From Balneolaceae bacterium (GTDB lineage Bacteria; Bacteroidota; Rhodothermia; Balneolales; Balneolaceae), in contig SKWF01000219.1 of assembly GCA_007129085.1 (NCBI GenBank), forward strand, positions 1-13,532: a stretch of DNA of 13,532 nt. Reading direction: 5' to 3'. Positions within the stretch are counted from its first letter, which is position 1; each line of letters starts with the position of its first letter. Made by a program: the position numbers and the translations under genes. Below the pieces are notes generated by a model. The model made no database searches and was not told where the DNA came from. It was given only the letters and a program-made list of their open reading frames with translations. Positions 7,281 through 13,532 of this stretch are shown here, one piece after another.

Positions 7281-7643
7281 TTATCGAAATGCATCTTCGA
7301 AATGTGTGATATCGGGCGCAGAATTTCCCTCCTGGACGATTGCAATGACATCAAACCGAACCAGGGCGGTTTCCATTTTACGTTCGTAGGTCCATGCCTC
7401 AGCGGCTTTTTTAATATGCTTCTCCTTATCGGGTGTTATATAATCTTCGGGTTTTCCGAAGTAGGTGTTCGATCTGAATTTTACCTCTACAAAAATAATC
7501 TGTGTACGATCGAAAGCAACAATATCAATTTCAGATTTTTCGAACCTGTAGTTACGGTCGAGTATCATCCAGTCTTTCGATTCAAGATATGCAGCAGCTA
7601 TATCTTCACCATTGTTTCCGATATCGTGTGCCGTTTTATCCAT
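7281..7643 (-). CDS. yraN: YraN family putative endonuclease (UPF0102)
   Basis: A 120-residue protein of the YraN family, which has a PD-(D/E)xK nuclease-like fold resembling Holliday junction resolvases; its cellular role remains unsettled. The family motifs are clear: GNNGEDIAAAYL with Glu13, NYR at 31-33, the SEIDIVAF segment with Glu38 and Asp40, and FVEVKFR with Glu53 and Lys55. These acidic residues and the lysine form the presumed metal site. Length is typical. Its start overlaps the end of the upstream GbsR-like gene by 8 bp, which suggests translational coupling, and plsC follows 12 bp downstream. Confidence 0.92.
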   Translation of the reverse strand: MDKTAHDIGNNGEDIAAAYLESKDWMILDRNYRFEKSEIDIVAFDRTQIIFVEVKFRSNTYFGKPEDYITPDKEKHIKKAAEAWTYERKMETALVRFDVIAIVQEGNSAPDITHFEDAFR

Positions 7644-8241
7644 TCGTTTCGGGGGGGCTTTTCGGTGATTTATCTCCTTTTAATGATTGGTGGGCTTCAG
7701 CCAGTTTTACAAGATGCTTTAAAAACTTCAGATTTTTTTTGTTGATATAGGGCAACATTGCCGTGGTAAAACGCTCGAACATTTCCAGAAATTCAACAAA
7801 ATTCTCTATCCGCTCTTTAAACTCTTGCTCTTCTTTGCTGATGTTATCTTTCTCTTCAAACAGCTCCAGGCACTCTACCAAGTTTTGTTGAATAGGGGCG
7901 ATTTCGCGCTGTTGACGCTCATTTATGAGCACAGCAACAATATTCCAGACATCTTTTTCAGCCGTATAGTAATCTTTCCGTTTTCCCTTAAAGTGCACTT
8001 TATTCACCAGCTTCCACTGCATTAAATTACGCAGGTTCATATTGGCATTGCCCCGGCTGATCTCCAGATGATCCATGATGGTGTCCGTATCCAGCGGTTC
8101 ACTCTCTGCATAGAGGAGTGCGTGAATTTGAGCCATTGTTTTGTTGATCCCCCAGGCTGAAGCCATTTCACCCCAGAGGAGCACAAACTGCTCGGATGCC
8201 TGTTGGTATGTTTCGGATCGATCTGTGTCCATATTTGGCAC
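7636..8241 (-). CDS. GbsR/MarR-type transcriptional regulator
   Basis: A 201-residue winged-helix protein. Residues 13-45 form the helical dimerisation/N-terminal part (FVLLWGEMASAWGINKTMAQIHALLY). The helix-turn-helix is at about 50-78, with recognition segment ISRGNANMNLRNL, and a basic wing with KGKRKDYY is at 85-92. A long, mostly helical C-terminal half follows (103-188). This is the GbsR layout, a family that includes repressors of glycine betaine synthesis and uptake. The start shown is a GTG that overlaps the TAG of the upstream gene by one base; an in-frame ATG three codons later (Met4) is an equally reasonable start. Its target genes are unknown. Being inside an operon with fmdB-like, yraN and plsC does not reveal them, though autoregulation of this operon is possible. 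Confidence 0.88.
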   Translation of the reverse strand: MPNMDTDRSETYQQASEQFVLLWGEMASAWGINKTMAQIHALLYAESEPLDTDTIMDHLEISRGNANMNLRNLMQWKLVNKVHFKGKRKDYYTAEKDVWNIVAVLINERQQREIAPIQQNLVECLELFEEKDNISKEEQEFKERIENFVEFLEMFERFTTAMLPYINKKNLKFLKHLVKLAEAHQSLKGDKSPKSPPETNG

Positions 8242-8495
8242 TACGCGTCTGAACTGTCGGTGTTGTCGGAGCCTTTTTTAGATGAGGTGTCGCCGGAAGA
8301 TCCATTGGATGACTCTTTCTTTTTGTAGTCGGTTGTGTAGAACCCGTCACCTTTAAAAACCAATCCCGTTCCTCCCGAAATCAACCGCTTTACGGGCTGA
8401 CCGGTAGTTGGGCAGGTTTTCAACGGGTCTTCACTCATTGTTTGAATAACTTCAAATGTGGATCCATCTTCTCGCTTATATTCGTATGTAGGCAT
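8241..8495 (-). CDS. FmdB-like protein with a degenerate zinc ribbon
   Basis: An 84-residue protein. The N-terminal half follows the FmdB family: the MPTYEY start, FEVIQ-MS, then CPTTGQPVKRLISGG and GFYTTDY at 51-57. FmdB proteins normally bind zinc with two cysteine pairs. Here positions 8 and 11 are Arg and Gly, and of the second pair only Cys28 remains, with Thr at position 31. The zinc site is therefore lost while the rest of the family pattern is kept. The last 27 residues are a low-complexity Ser/Gly/Lys/Asp tail, probably disordered. Function is unknown. It heads a tight operon: the next gene starts inside its stop codon. It lies 84 bp downstream of aspC. Confidence 0.8.
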   Translation of the reverse strand: MPTYEYKREDGSTFEVIQTMSEDPLKTCPTTGQPVKRLISGGTGLVFKGDGFYTTDYKKKESSNGSSGDTSSKKGSDNTDSSDA

Positions 8496-8526
8496 AACAG
8501 GTAAATATATTGTTTATGTTTTTTTG

Positions 8527-8577
8527 TGGCATTAAAGCAGAAAATATGCCAAAGTCGCAAAACTGATCATCTTGGCA
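8527..8577 (-). other. Three-armed hairpin region between aspC and the FmdB-like gene
   Basis: Plus-strand TTGGCA (8572-8577) and TGGCAT (8527-8532) can each pair with overlapping parts of the middle arm ATGCCAA (8546-8552), so two alternative 6-bp hairpins exclude each other. On the minus-strand transcript the last arm is followed by A-rich sequence and not a U-run, so this is not a normal terminator. It lies 32 nt before the FmdB-like start. Could be chance. Confidence 0.25.
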
Positions 8578-8579
8578 GG

Positions 8580-9773
8580 TTATGACAGCGAGATCAAGCC
8601 ATTTTTAAATCGGTTCATAGCCTCTTTTAAATCTTCCATGGATGCTGCGTAGCTAATGCGCAATCCGTTGGGCTCACCAAATGCATCGCCGGGAACAGTG
8701 GCCACTCCGTGCTCTTCGAGCAGGTAAATGCAGAGATCCGTTGAGTTATCAACAACGGTTCCGTCGTCGGTCTTTTTACCTAAAAACCGGTGGATATCGG
8801 GAAATACATAAAATGCACCGGAGGGGGTAAAGCACTCAACACCATCAATGGCTCGGAGAGATTCAACCACAAAGTCGCGCCGTTCTTTAAAGGCCTTTTT
8901 CATTTTATGAATCGGGGCCATGCTGCCGGTATACGCTGCCAATCCCGCTTTTTGTGATATAGATGAAGGAGCAGACGTCTCCTGGCTCTGAATTTTAGCA
9001 AGAGCGTCAATAATCGGTTTGGGCCCGGCTGCATATCCTAATCGCCAACCGGTCATCGCAAAGCCTTTGGAAAACCCGTTGATGATAACGGTGCGGTCTT
9101 TCAATTTTGGTGAAGCATTAAGCAGGCTCACATGCGGCTGGTCAAATACGATATATTCGTAAATTTCATCTGAAAAAATGATGATGTCGGAATGTTTTTC
9201 GAGAACATCGCCCAGTGCTTTCAACTCTTTTCGGGTGTAGCAGGCCCCGGTCGGGTTCGATGGAGAACAGAGAATTATCGCTTTGGTTTTATCGGTAATC
9301 GCCTTTTCGAGCTGTTCCGGAATCAGCTTATAGTTATTGGCAAACGTGGTGTTTACGACAACCGGTGTGCCGCCCGCCATTTTTACCATCTGGGGGTATG
9401 ATACCCAGTACGGCGACGGAATCAGTACTTCATCACCGGGATCGATGGTTGCCAAAATCGAAAACCCGATGGACTGTTTTGCTCCGTTGGAGAGTACAAT
9501 TTGATCGGGGGAGTAATCAAGCTCGTTATCTCGTTTCAATTTATCTGCAATGGCTTCCCGCAATTCGGGCATGCCGGTATTCATGGTGTAGCCATGAAAT
9601 CCCTCGGTAATTGCCTCAATGGCAGCGTTGCAAATATGCGCGGGAGTTTTAAAATCGGGCTCTCCGGCACTCAGTGAAACGATTGACTTGCCTTCGCGGG
9701 CAAGCTGTTTTGCTTTTGCAGAAATTTTTAAAGTTTCTGACGGTGATAATGTTGAAGCTCGTTTTGAAATCAT
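8580..9773 (-). CDS. aspC: Aspartate aminotransferase (PLP-dependent, class I)
   Basis: Interconverts aspartate and 2-oxoglutarate with oxaloacetate and glutamate in the cytoplasm. The 397-residue protein has the full fold-type I set: AGEPDF (36-41), Lys99 in NGAKQ, the aromatic stack region PYWVSYP (121-127), Asn173 in SPSNPTG, Asp202 and Tyr205 in SDEIYEY, the Schiff-base Lys236 in NGFSKGFAMTGWRLGY, Arg244, and the carboxylate-binding Arg372 in GLRISYA. Length and motifs fit the Thermus-type subgroup of AspAT, some of which also act on prephenate or aromatic substrates, so precise specificity is inferred. It stands between two tight gene groups with gaps of 98 bp upstream and 84 bp downstream, and may have its own promoter, though I could not identify one. 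Confidence 0.93.
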   Translation of the reverse strand: MISKRASTLSPSETLKISAKAKQLAREGKSIVSLSAGEPDFKTPAHICNAAIEAITEGFHGYTMNTGMPELREAIADKLKRDNELDYSPDQIVLSNGAKQSIGFSILATIDPGDEVLIPSPYWVSYPQMVKMAGGTPVVVNTTFANNYKLIPEQLEKAITDKTKAIILCSPSNPTGACYTRKELKALGDVLEKHSDIIIFSDEIYEYIVFDQPHVSLLNASPKLKDRTVIINGFSKGFAMTGWRLGYAAGPKPIIDALAKIQSQETSAPSSISQKAGLAAYTGSMAPIHKMKKAFKERRDFVVESLRAIDGVECFTPSGAFYVFPDIHRFLGKKTDDGTVVDNSTDLCIYLLEEHGVATVPGDAFGEPNGLRISYAASMEDLKEAMNRFKNGLISLS

Positions 9774-9845
9774 CAGTCAATCAATTTATCTGAAATAGAA
9801 ATTGTTGGAAGCACACTTAGATATGATACTAATTTTGTGCCTCTA

Positions 9846-9877
9846 AAATAAGGATTTGAAATGATTTAGCCTTATTT
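9846..9877 (-). terminator. Weak hairpin at the end of coaD
   Basis: On the minus strand AAATAAGG (including the coaD stop codon) can pair with CCTTATTT across a 16-base loop, ending in a short run of four T. The stem is AT-rich and the U-run short, so it is at best a leaky terminator between coaD and aspC. Confidence 0.3.
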
Positions 9878-10366
9878 CCCGGCGTACTTTTTACGCAGCG
9901 CAGCCACAACATTTTTAGGAACAAAGCTTTCCAGTTCGCCTTTCCATGCAGCAATTTCGCGAACAATGGTAGCCGAGGTAAATGTATATTTTTCGTCCGG
10001 CATCAAAAATACAGTATCGATATTGGGGGCCAGGCGGCGATTGGTTAGAGCCATCTGAAATTCATATTCAAAATCAGATACTCGGCGAGCTCCACGAATG
10101 AGTGCGGTGGCATTTCTTTTCTTCGCAAAATCGACCAGCAGTCCCTCAAATTTTTCAACGCTCACATTATCTGCCCACGGGTACGGTTTGATGGACTCCT
10201 TAATCAGATGTATGCGTTCATCACCCGAAAAAAGAGCCTCTTTTCTGTGGTTTACGGCAACTGTGACGATAATTGAATCGAACAGTTTTGTTGCCCGCTC
10301 AATGATATCGAGGTGGCCAAGAGTGATGGGATCGAATGAACCGGCGTAGAGCGCAACAGTTTTCAT
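9872..10366 (-). CDS. coaD: Phosphopantetheine adenylyltransferase
   Basis: Catalyses the penultimate step of coenzyme A synthesis: ATP plus 4'-phosphopantetheine gives dephospho-CoA and pyrophosphate. The 164-residue protein is of normal length. It carries the nucleotidyltransferase motif as YAGSFDPITLGH with His18, the RGARRVSDFEYE segment at about 94-105, and the C-terminal TSATIVRE segment that corresponds to the family's SSTIVRE ATP-binding motif. It follows rsmD by 20 bp, a pairing found in many bacteria, and belongs to the same minus-strand unit. Confidence 0.97.
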   Translation of the reverse strand: MKTVALYAGSFDPITLGHLDIIERATKLFDSIIVTVAVNHRKEALFSGDERIHLIKESIKPYPWADNVSVEKFEGLLVDFAKKRNATALIRGARRVSDFEYEFQMALTNRRLAPNIDTVFLMPDEKYTFTSATIVREIAAWKGELESFVPKNVVAALRKKYAGK

Positions 10367-10386
10367 GGTTAAGGCATGGGTGAATG

Positions 10387-10938
10387 TTAATCGTCTAAAT
10401 CGGAATGCTTAAATATAGTAACAATTGTTCTTCCATATGCCCTGGAGTGAGTGCACTTTTCGTGGGCGGAAAAATCGTGGCCTTTATCATGCTCGAGTAC
10501 AAACCAGCCATCGGGGTGTAAAACTTCGCTGTCTAAAATGGTGTTGACCATATTTTCCATATTAAAATAATCGTATGGAGGATCAGCAAAAATGAAATCA
10601 AATTGCCGATCGGGGTTTTCCAGGTAGTGCTCAACGCTCGTCGTGACGCCGTAAACCTGGTTTTCAACATCTAAATCAGCAGCAGTTTTTTCTATCTGTT
10701 TTATATGTTCCGGTTCCTGATCAACAAAAACCACCTGTTTAGATCCCCTGGAGAGTGCTTCGAAGCCAAGGTTTCCGCTGCCGGCAAAAAGGTCGAGCAC
10801 GGTGGTGGAATCGAAATATCGGCGGGCAGCAATAATTCCAAAAAGGGCCTCTTTTGCCCGGTCGGATGTGGGGCGAAGTTTCCCGGTATTTGGAATGGGA
10901 ATGTTTCGTCCTTTAAGTTTACCCGTTATGATCCGCAT
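10387..10938 (-). CDS. rsmD: 16S rRNA (guanine(966)-N(2))-methyltransferase RsmD
   Basis: Methylates the exocyclic amine of G966 in 16S rRNA during 30S assembly, using S-adenosylmethionine. The 183-residue protein begins MRIITGKLKGR and has the family segment LRPTSDRAKEALF (21-33). The SAM-binding loop is VLDLFAGSGNLGFEAL (47-62), an acidic ribose-binding residue follows in VFVDQEP, and catalytic motif IV is DPPY (119-122). Its start overlaps the end of the DUF3822-like gene by 20 bp, and coaD follows 20 bp downstream, so the three are almost certainly co-transcribed. Confidence 0.97.
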   Translation of the reverse strand: MRIITGKLKGRNIPIPNTGKLRPTSDRAKEALFGIIAARRYFDSTTVLDLFAGSGNLGFEALSRGSKQVVFVDQEPEHIKQIEKTAADLDVENQVYGVTTSVEHYLENPDRQFDFIFADPPYDYFNMENMVNTILDSEVLHPDGWFVLEHDKGHDFSAHEKCTHSRAYGRTIVTIFKHSDLDD

Positions 10939-11818
10939 CTGTTAACTCCTTATCTGCATCTGAATTCAAACTCATTAATATGGCAGGAAATGCACTTTCT
11001 AGCCGAAACCCATAGGTGCTTTCATTCGCCTCAACACTCATCTTCTCGAGATTGTTCATTACCGTAACTTCACCGGCATCATCGAGATATGGCGTTAATA
11101 CTTCGGAAATTTCTCCGGCGTATTGGCCGTATATATAAATTTGCTCGTGGATTCCACGCATCCATGAAAGATTGTTACTGTAGAGTGCCCATAGGTAGGG
11201 GAGGTCGGTGCGATCATCATATTTAATGACCGTGCTGCCCCGCAATTTTCCAAGAATGTGTGAGGAGACAGATATGTAGTTGTTATGGCAATTGATGGTC
11301 AAAAAAGAGCCGTTAATTTCGGTATGATTTTGCCATCCGCTGCCAACTTCAAACTCTGCTACATATTCCGAATTGGGGTATGCTCCCAATAAATTCCGAA
11401 AACCCTGCATAGTTCTGGTATTTCGTACCAACAACAATTTATAGTCATCATTGTGCAGAGAGTACCAGGTAGATTCAAGCTCTGAATGTTCAGTGCCATG
11501 CATTAAAACATCAATATGGGCCTGACGTTCTTTGGGATCTTCGTAGACTGATCGGGGGAGTATAGACCAGCACTCTTTGGTGGCGGGAGATAAAACCCGA
11601 ACCGTAGAGCAGTTAAAGCTAAGCTTTAGCTTTTCAAGGGAGGCTTTAATTCCGGAAAAAGAATCGCCATCGCCGTTTACGATGGCGTTCCGTACATCAA
11701 AATTGAAGTCTATGCACCCAATATACTGCAGGGTGCCGGAATTATGGGGCTTGTTTACCGAGTAAAAAAGTTGATTATCGGCATAGCAGATTCCAAGACA
11801 AGCCCCTTCATCTACCAT
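10919..11818 (-). CDS. DUF3822-like protein of unknown function
   Basis: A 299-residue, probably cytoplasmic protein without signal peptide or membrane segment. The match to DUF3822 rests on the pattern near 172-233: a strand pair (FLTINCHNNYISVSS), then a charged turn followed by aromatic-rich helices (YDDRTDLPYLWALYSNNLSW) and a strand ending IYIYGQY, and on its place directly before rsmD, which is where DUF3822 genes sit in many Bacteroidetes genomes. No function is established. The family's two-lobed strand/helix pattern has a vaguely actin-like look, which is my impression only. The ATG lies 2 bp after the stop of the upstream gene and the 3' end overlaps rsmD by 20 bp. Confidence 0.72.
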   Translation of the reverse strand: MVDEGACLGICYADNQLFYSVNKPHNSGTLQYIGCIDFNFDVRNAIVNGDGDSFSGIKASLEKLKLSFNCSTVRVLSPATKECWSILPRSVYEDPKERQAHIDVLMHGTEHSELESTWYSLHNDDYKLLLVRNTRTMQGFRNLLGAYPNSEYVAEFEVGSGWQNHTEINGSFLTINCHNNYISVSSHILGKLRGSTVIKYDDRTDLPYLWALYSNNLSWMRGIHEQIYIYGQYAGEISEVLTPYLDDAGEVTVMNNLEKMSVEANESTYGFRLESAFPAILMSLNSDADKELTDADHNG

Positions 11819-11820
11819 AT

Positions 11821-12297
11821 TTAATTCCAGCTAGGCGCGTTCAAAAGCGTGGTTCGTTCCAAGTCTCCAATACGGTCGTCGGTTCCGGGATTCTCTAGTA
11901 GATAAATATTCGGACGGATCGTATCGTTTAGAGTATACTCGAACCGGTTGTGTGGTGGTCTTGGAGAATACACCAGAGAATCAGGAGAATATTCTGATGG
12001 AGCTCTGAAAGCGAAAAGTGAATCACCTTCTTCTACCATTCTTTCATTGGTTTTCAAGAAAGCAACTAAGCTATCAAGTCCACCATCGCTGGGAGGAAAG
12101 CTACCTTCGATATTTCGATATTGAACGAGGGCGTCTCGAACAAGCCCCATTCGGTGCCTTTCTCTGTCAACCATCTCACGTTCATCTAAAACTTCCTGGT
12201 AGGGATCAACAATAGAGCGGTAGAGGTACCAGCTCAATCCGAGAATGAGAACGGCAAGCAAAATCGTAAGTATGTTATTACGCTTATCTATATCCAT
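11821..12297 (-). CDS. Membrane-anchored pseudopilin-like protein of unknown function
   Basis: A 158-residue protein with a short charged N-terminus (MDIDKRNN), one transmembrane helix at about 9-26, then a charged, probably coiled segment (33-62) and a soluble periplasmic part. Residues 52-82 (LVRDALVQYRNIEGSFPPSDGGLDSLVAFLKTN, quoted in parts: LVRDALVQYRNIEG and SFPPSDGGLDSLVAFL) resemble the region after the helix in GspG-type pseudopilins, where a Tyr, then G-x-(Y/F)-P and G-L-x-x-L recur. There is no prepilin peptidase site (no G followed by F-T-L-I-E), so it is unlikely to be processed as a pilin. Function unknown. It is 2 bp upstream of the DUF3822-like gene and appears to be first in the unit with rsmD and coaD. 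Confidence 0.7.
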   Translation of the reverse strand: MDIDKRNNILTILLAVLILGLSWYLYRSIVDPYQEVLDEREMVDRERHRMGLVRDALVQYRNIEGSFPPSDGGLDSLVAFLKTNERMVEEGDSLFAFRAPSEYSPDSLVYSPRPPHNRFEYTLNDTIRPNIYLLENPGTDDRIGDLERTTLLNAPSWN

Positions 12298-12421
12298 GAG
12301 ATAGTGAATGAGTGTTTAACAATATCAGTTAAAATGAGAAGGAAAATAAATGCAGGTACGTTGACATGCAACTTTCTAAAAAATATGAGACAAAACTTAA
12401 CATTTACAGAGCAATTATCCG

Positions 12422-13084
12422 CTATTTTTTATCAAAAAATATAAGTTGTTCCTTAATTGGGGTTTGCAATCCCCTGTGTTTAAACTTTTGAAAGTTGTCC
12501 AGAGGTATGGTATTGGCCTCTAGAATGGCAGTTTGGAAAGGTTTGTTAAAGTGTGACTTAATTTCCTGAAGTGGAACACTAAACGGTGGACCTGGCATTT
12601 CTTGCTGTGGATATTCAAAGTGGTGAAGGAGTATTCGGGCGTTATCGGTGCAAAAATTGAGAATTTTTTTCATGTATGGAGCCCGTTTGTCTCGCGGCAG
12701 CGCAACCAGGGCGGCTTTATCGTAAATTAAATCAATGGTAGGGAGTTTGGAAACAGGCAGTTTCATGAAATCACCTTGCCAAATTTGTATATCCCCGGTT
12801 TGATAAATTTTAAAATCGGCATAACTCTTCGTGGAATAGTTGCGCTCATTCTCCTCCATAAATTCCAAAACTGCATCTTCAGAAATCTCTGAGCCAATTA
12901 CGGTGGCACCCTGCTGTTCAAGCCAGATCATATCAACCGTTTTGCCGCACAGCGGAACCAGTACAGTTGGGTTTGATGGCAGGTCGAGTCGGGGCCAGTG
13001 CTTTCTCAGCCCGGGATACCCACCCGGCATGTGAAAACCAATTTTATGTTTCTTCCAGCGACTTTGCCAATAACTCAATTCCAT
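12422..13084 (-). CDS. tpm: Thiopurine S-methyltransferase family protein
   Basis: A 220-residue SAM-dependent methyltransferase. Bacterial members methylate thiopurines and in some species selenium or tellurium oxyanions; the natural substrate here is unknown. Diagnostic parts are the N-terminal YWQSRWKKHKIGFH (5-18), the SAM loop VLVPLCGKTVDMIWL (41-55), the acidic Glu66 in VIGSEISEDAV, and the IWQGDF segment (101-106) leading to YDKAALVALP. These match the TPMT pattern along the whole length. It is transcribed divergently from the MATE transporter, with heptamer repeats between them, and is separated by 124 bp from the next gene downstream. No terminator is evident after it. Confidence 0.9.
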   Translation of the reverse strand: MELSYWQSRWKKHKIGFHMPGGYPGLRKHWPRLDLPSNPTVLVPLCGKTVDMIWLEQQGATVIGSEISEDAVLEFMEENERNYSTKSYADFKIYQTGDIQIWQGDFMKLPVSKLPTIDLIYDKAALVALPRDKRAPYMKKILNFCTDNARILLHHFEYPQQEMPGPPFSVPLQEIKSHFNKPFQTAILEANTIPLDNFQKFKHRGLQTPIKEQLIFFDKK

Positions 13085-13099
13085 GATTGAAATATAGGT

Positions 13100-13127
13100 G
13101 TCAGAATCCGGAAGTCAGAATTCGGAA
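13100..13127. repeat. Short heptamer repeat group, inverted relative to the larger array
   Basis: Four consecutive heptads read GTCAGAA, TCCGGAA, GTCAGAA, TTCGGAA on the plus strand. GTCAGAA is the exact reverse complement of the TTCTGAC unit of the array at 13220-13280, and the alternate units differ from that family at two or three bases. The group starts 15 bp upstream of the tpm start codon. Confidence 0.85.
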
Positions 13128-13219
13128 TGAGAGAACAGTGCGCATGCACCTGTTTCTATCTTTATCACATTAAAAAAACATGCTTTTTAGGTTGATGAAT
13201 CACAAATGAACACCTTACC

Positions 13220-13280
13220 TTCTGACTTCTGACTTCTGACTTCTGACTTCTGACTTCTGACTTCTGACTTCTGACTTCTG
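13220..13280. repeat. Tandem heptamer array, TTCTGAC x 8.7
   Basis: Eight exact head-to-tail copies of TTCTGAC followed by a partial TTCTG. There are no spacers, so it is a simple tandem repeat and not a CRISPR array. It resembles the heptameric short tandem repeats described in cyanobacterial intergenic regions. The array ends 7 bp before the MATE start codon. Because 7 is not a multiple of 3, it reads as a 7-residue peptide repeat in translation, producing a false open frame on the minus strand. Confidence 0.95.
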
Positions 13281-13287
13281 TTTTACA

Positions 13288-13532
13288 TTGAATAAGAAAA
13301 TACTCTACCTGGCTATACCCAACATTATCAGCAACCTTTCGGTGCCGATGCTGGGTGTGGTGGATACTGCTCTGGTTGGCCACCTTGATGAGGTGTACTA
13401 TCTCGGAGCGCTTGCCGTAGGCGGCATGATTTTTAACTTCATATTCTGGGGCTTCGGTTTTCTGCGCATGGGCACCACCGGGCTTACTGCACAAGAGTAT
13501 GGCGCGCGGGATCGCTCCAAAATGATGATGAC
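13288..13532 (+). CDS. MATE family efflux transporter, 5' part only (cut by window)
   Basis: The first 81 codons of a multidrug/toxin extrusion transporter that exports compounds using a Na+ or H+ gradient. Translation from the TTG at 13288 runs open to the window edge and gives a MATE N-terminus: LAIPNIISNLS (8-18), VDTALVGHL (25-33), LGALAVGG (39-46), FWGFGFLRMGTTGLTAQEYG (53-72). This fits the DinF-like branch. No ATG lies in frame upstream, and a TGA at 13258-13260 closes the frame, so the start is the TTG or a rarer codon inside the repeat. There is no recognisable ribosome binding site; that place is taken by the heptamer array. The gene diverges from tpm. Confidence 0.9.
   Translation, partial: MNKKILYLAIPNIISNLSVPMLGVVDTALVGHLDEVYYLGALAVGGMIFNFIFWGFGFLRMGTTGLTAQEYGARDRSKMMM

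Noticed and set aside
7248..7745. Plus-strand open frame of 165 residues
   Set aside because: It lies antisense across plsC, yraN and the GbsR-like gene, all of which have strong family motifs.
12303..12335. TTTTAAC/GTTAAAC inverted repeat upstream of the pseudopilin-like gene as another copy of the fadI operator
   Set aside because: It shares only the GTTAA core, has a 7-base spacer instead of one base, and lacks the outer arm bases.
13220..13280. Possible CRISPR array
   Set aside because: Units are 7 bp, directly adjacent, without spacers; there are no cas genes.
13165..13494. Minus-strand open frame of 109 residues with a SEVRSQK repeat
   Set aside because: It is the translation of the heptamer array and runs antisense through the clearly coding MATE gene, so it is not a gene.

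Overview
The window looks like chromosomal DNA from the Bacteroidota/Balneolota (Rhodothermota) side of the tree; my best guess is a marine or halophilic Balneolales-type bacterium. Three things point there. The tRNA gene has a textbook Bacteroidetes-type promoter (TTTG, 19 bp, TAnnTTTG). A DUF3822-like gene sits next to rsmD and coaD, an arrangement typical of these lineages. Starts generally lack a clear Shine-Dalgarno sequence. The genus cannot be fixed from the sequence alone. Almost all protein genes lie on the minus strand. Exceptions are a small orphan gene and the tRNA near the left end, and a truncated MATE transporter at the right edge.

Left part (1-2380): the minus-strand fadI-type thiolase is cut by the window edge. 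It is preceded by a perfect 21-bp palindrome that looks like an operator. A plus-strand tRNA-Val(UAC) follows with its own promoter and terminator. Next comes about 530 bp of very AT-rich DNA without genes, leading to an orphan gene for an 83-residue basic protein. That gene ends in a strong hairpin shared with the convergent hydrolase gene.

Middle (2357-6407, minus): an SGLT-like sodium/solute symporter followed by a GH13 enzyme that resembles glucosylglycerol hydrolase. Together they suggest uptake and hydrolysis of a glucoside, possibly the osmolyte glucosylglycerol. A 14-bp palindrome lies between the two genes.

Housekeeping block (6534-12297, minus): from upstream to downstream, a membrane-anchored pseudopilin-like protein, a DUF3822-like protein, rsmD, coaD, aspC, an FmdB-like protein that has lost its zinc cysteines, a GbsR/MarR-type regulator, yraN and plsC. 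Most junctions are overlaps or gaps under 25 bp, giving two tight groups (pilin-like/DUF3822/rsmD/coaD and fmdB-like/gbsR-like/yraN/plsC) separated by aspC.

Right end (12422-13532): a tpm-family methyltransferase on the minus strand diverges from a MATE efflux transporter on the plus strand. Their shared intergenic region carries heptamer repeats: an 8.7-copy TTCTGAC array directly in front of the MATE start, and a short inverted group of the same family next to tpm. This is the most unusual non-coding structure in the window. I found no CRISPR array, no transposase and no clearly new multi-gene system.
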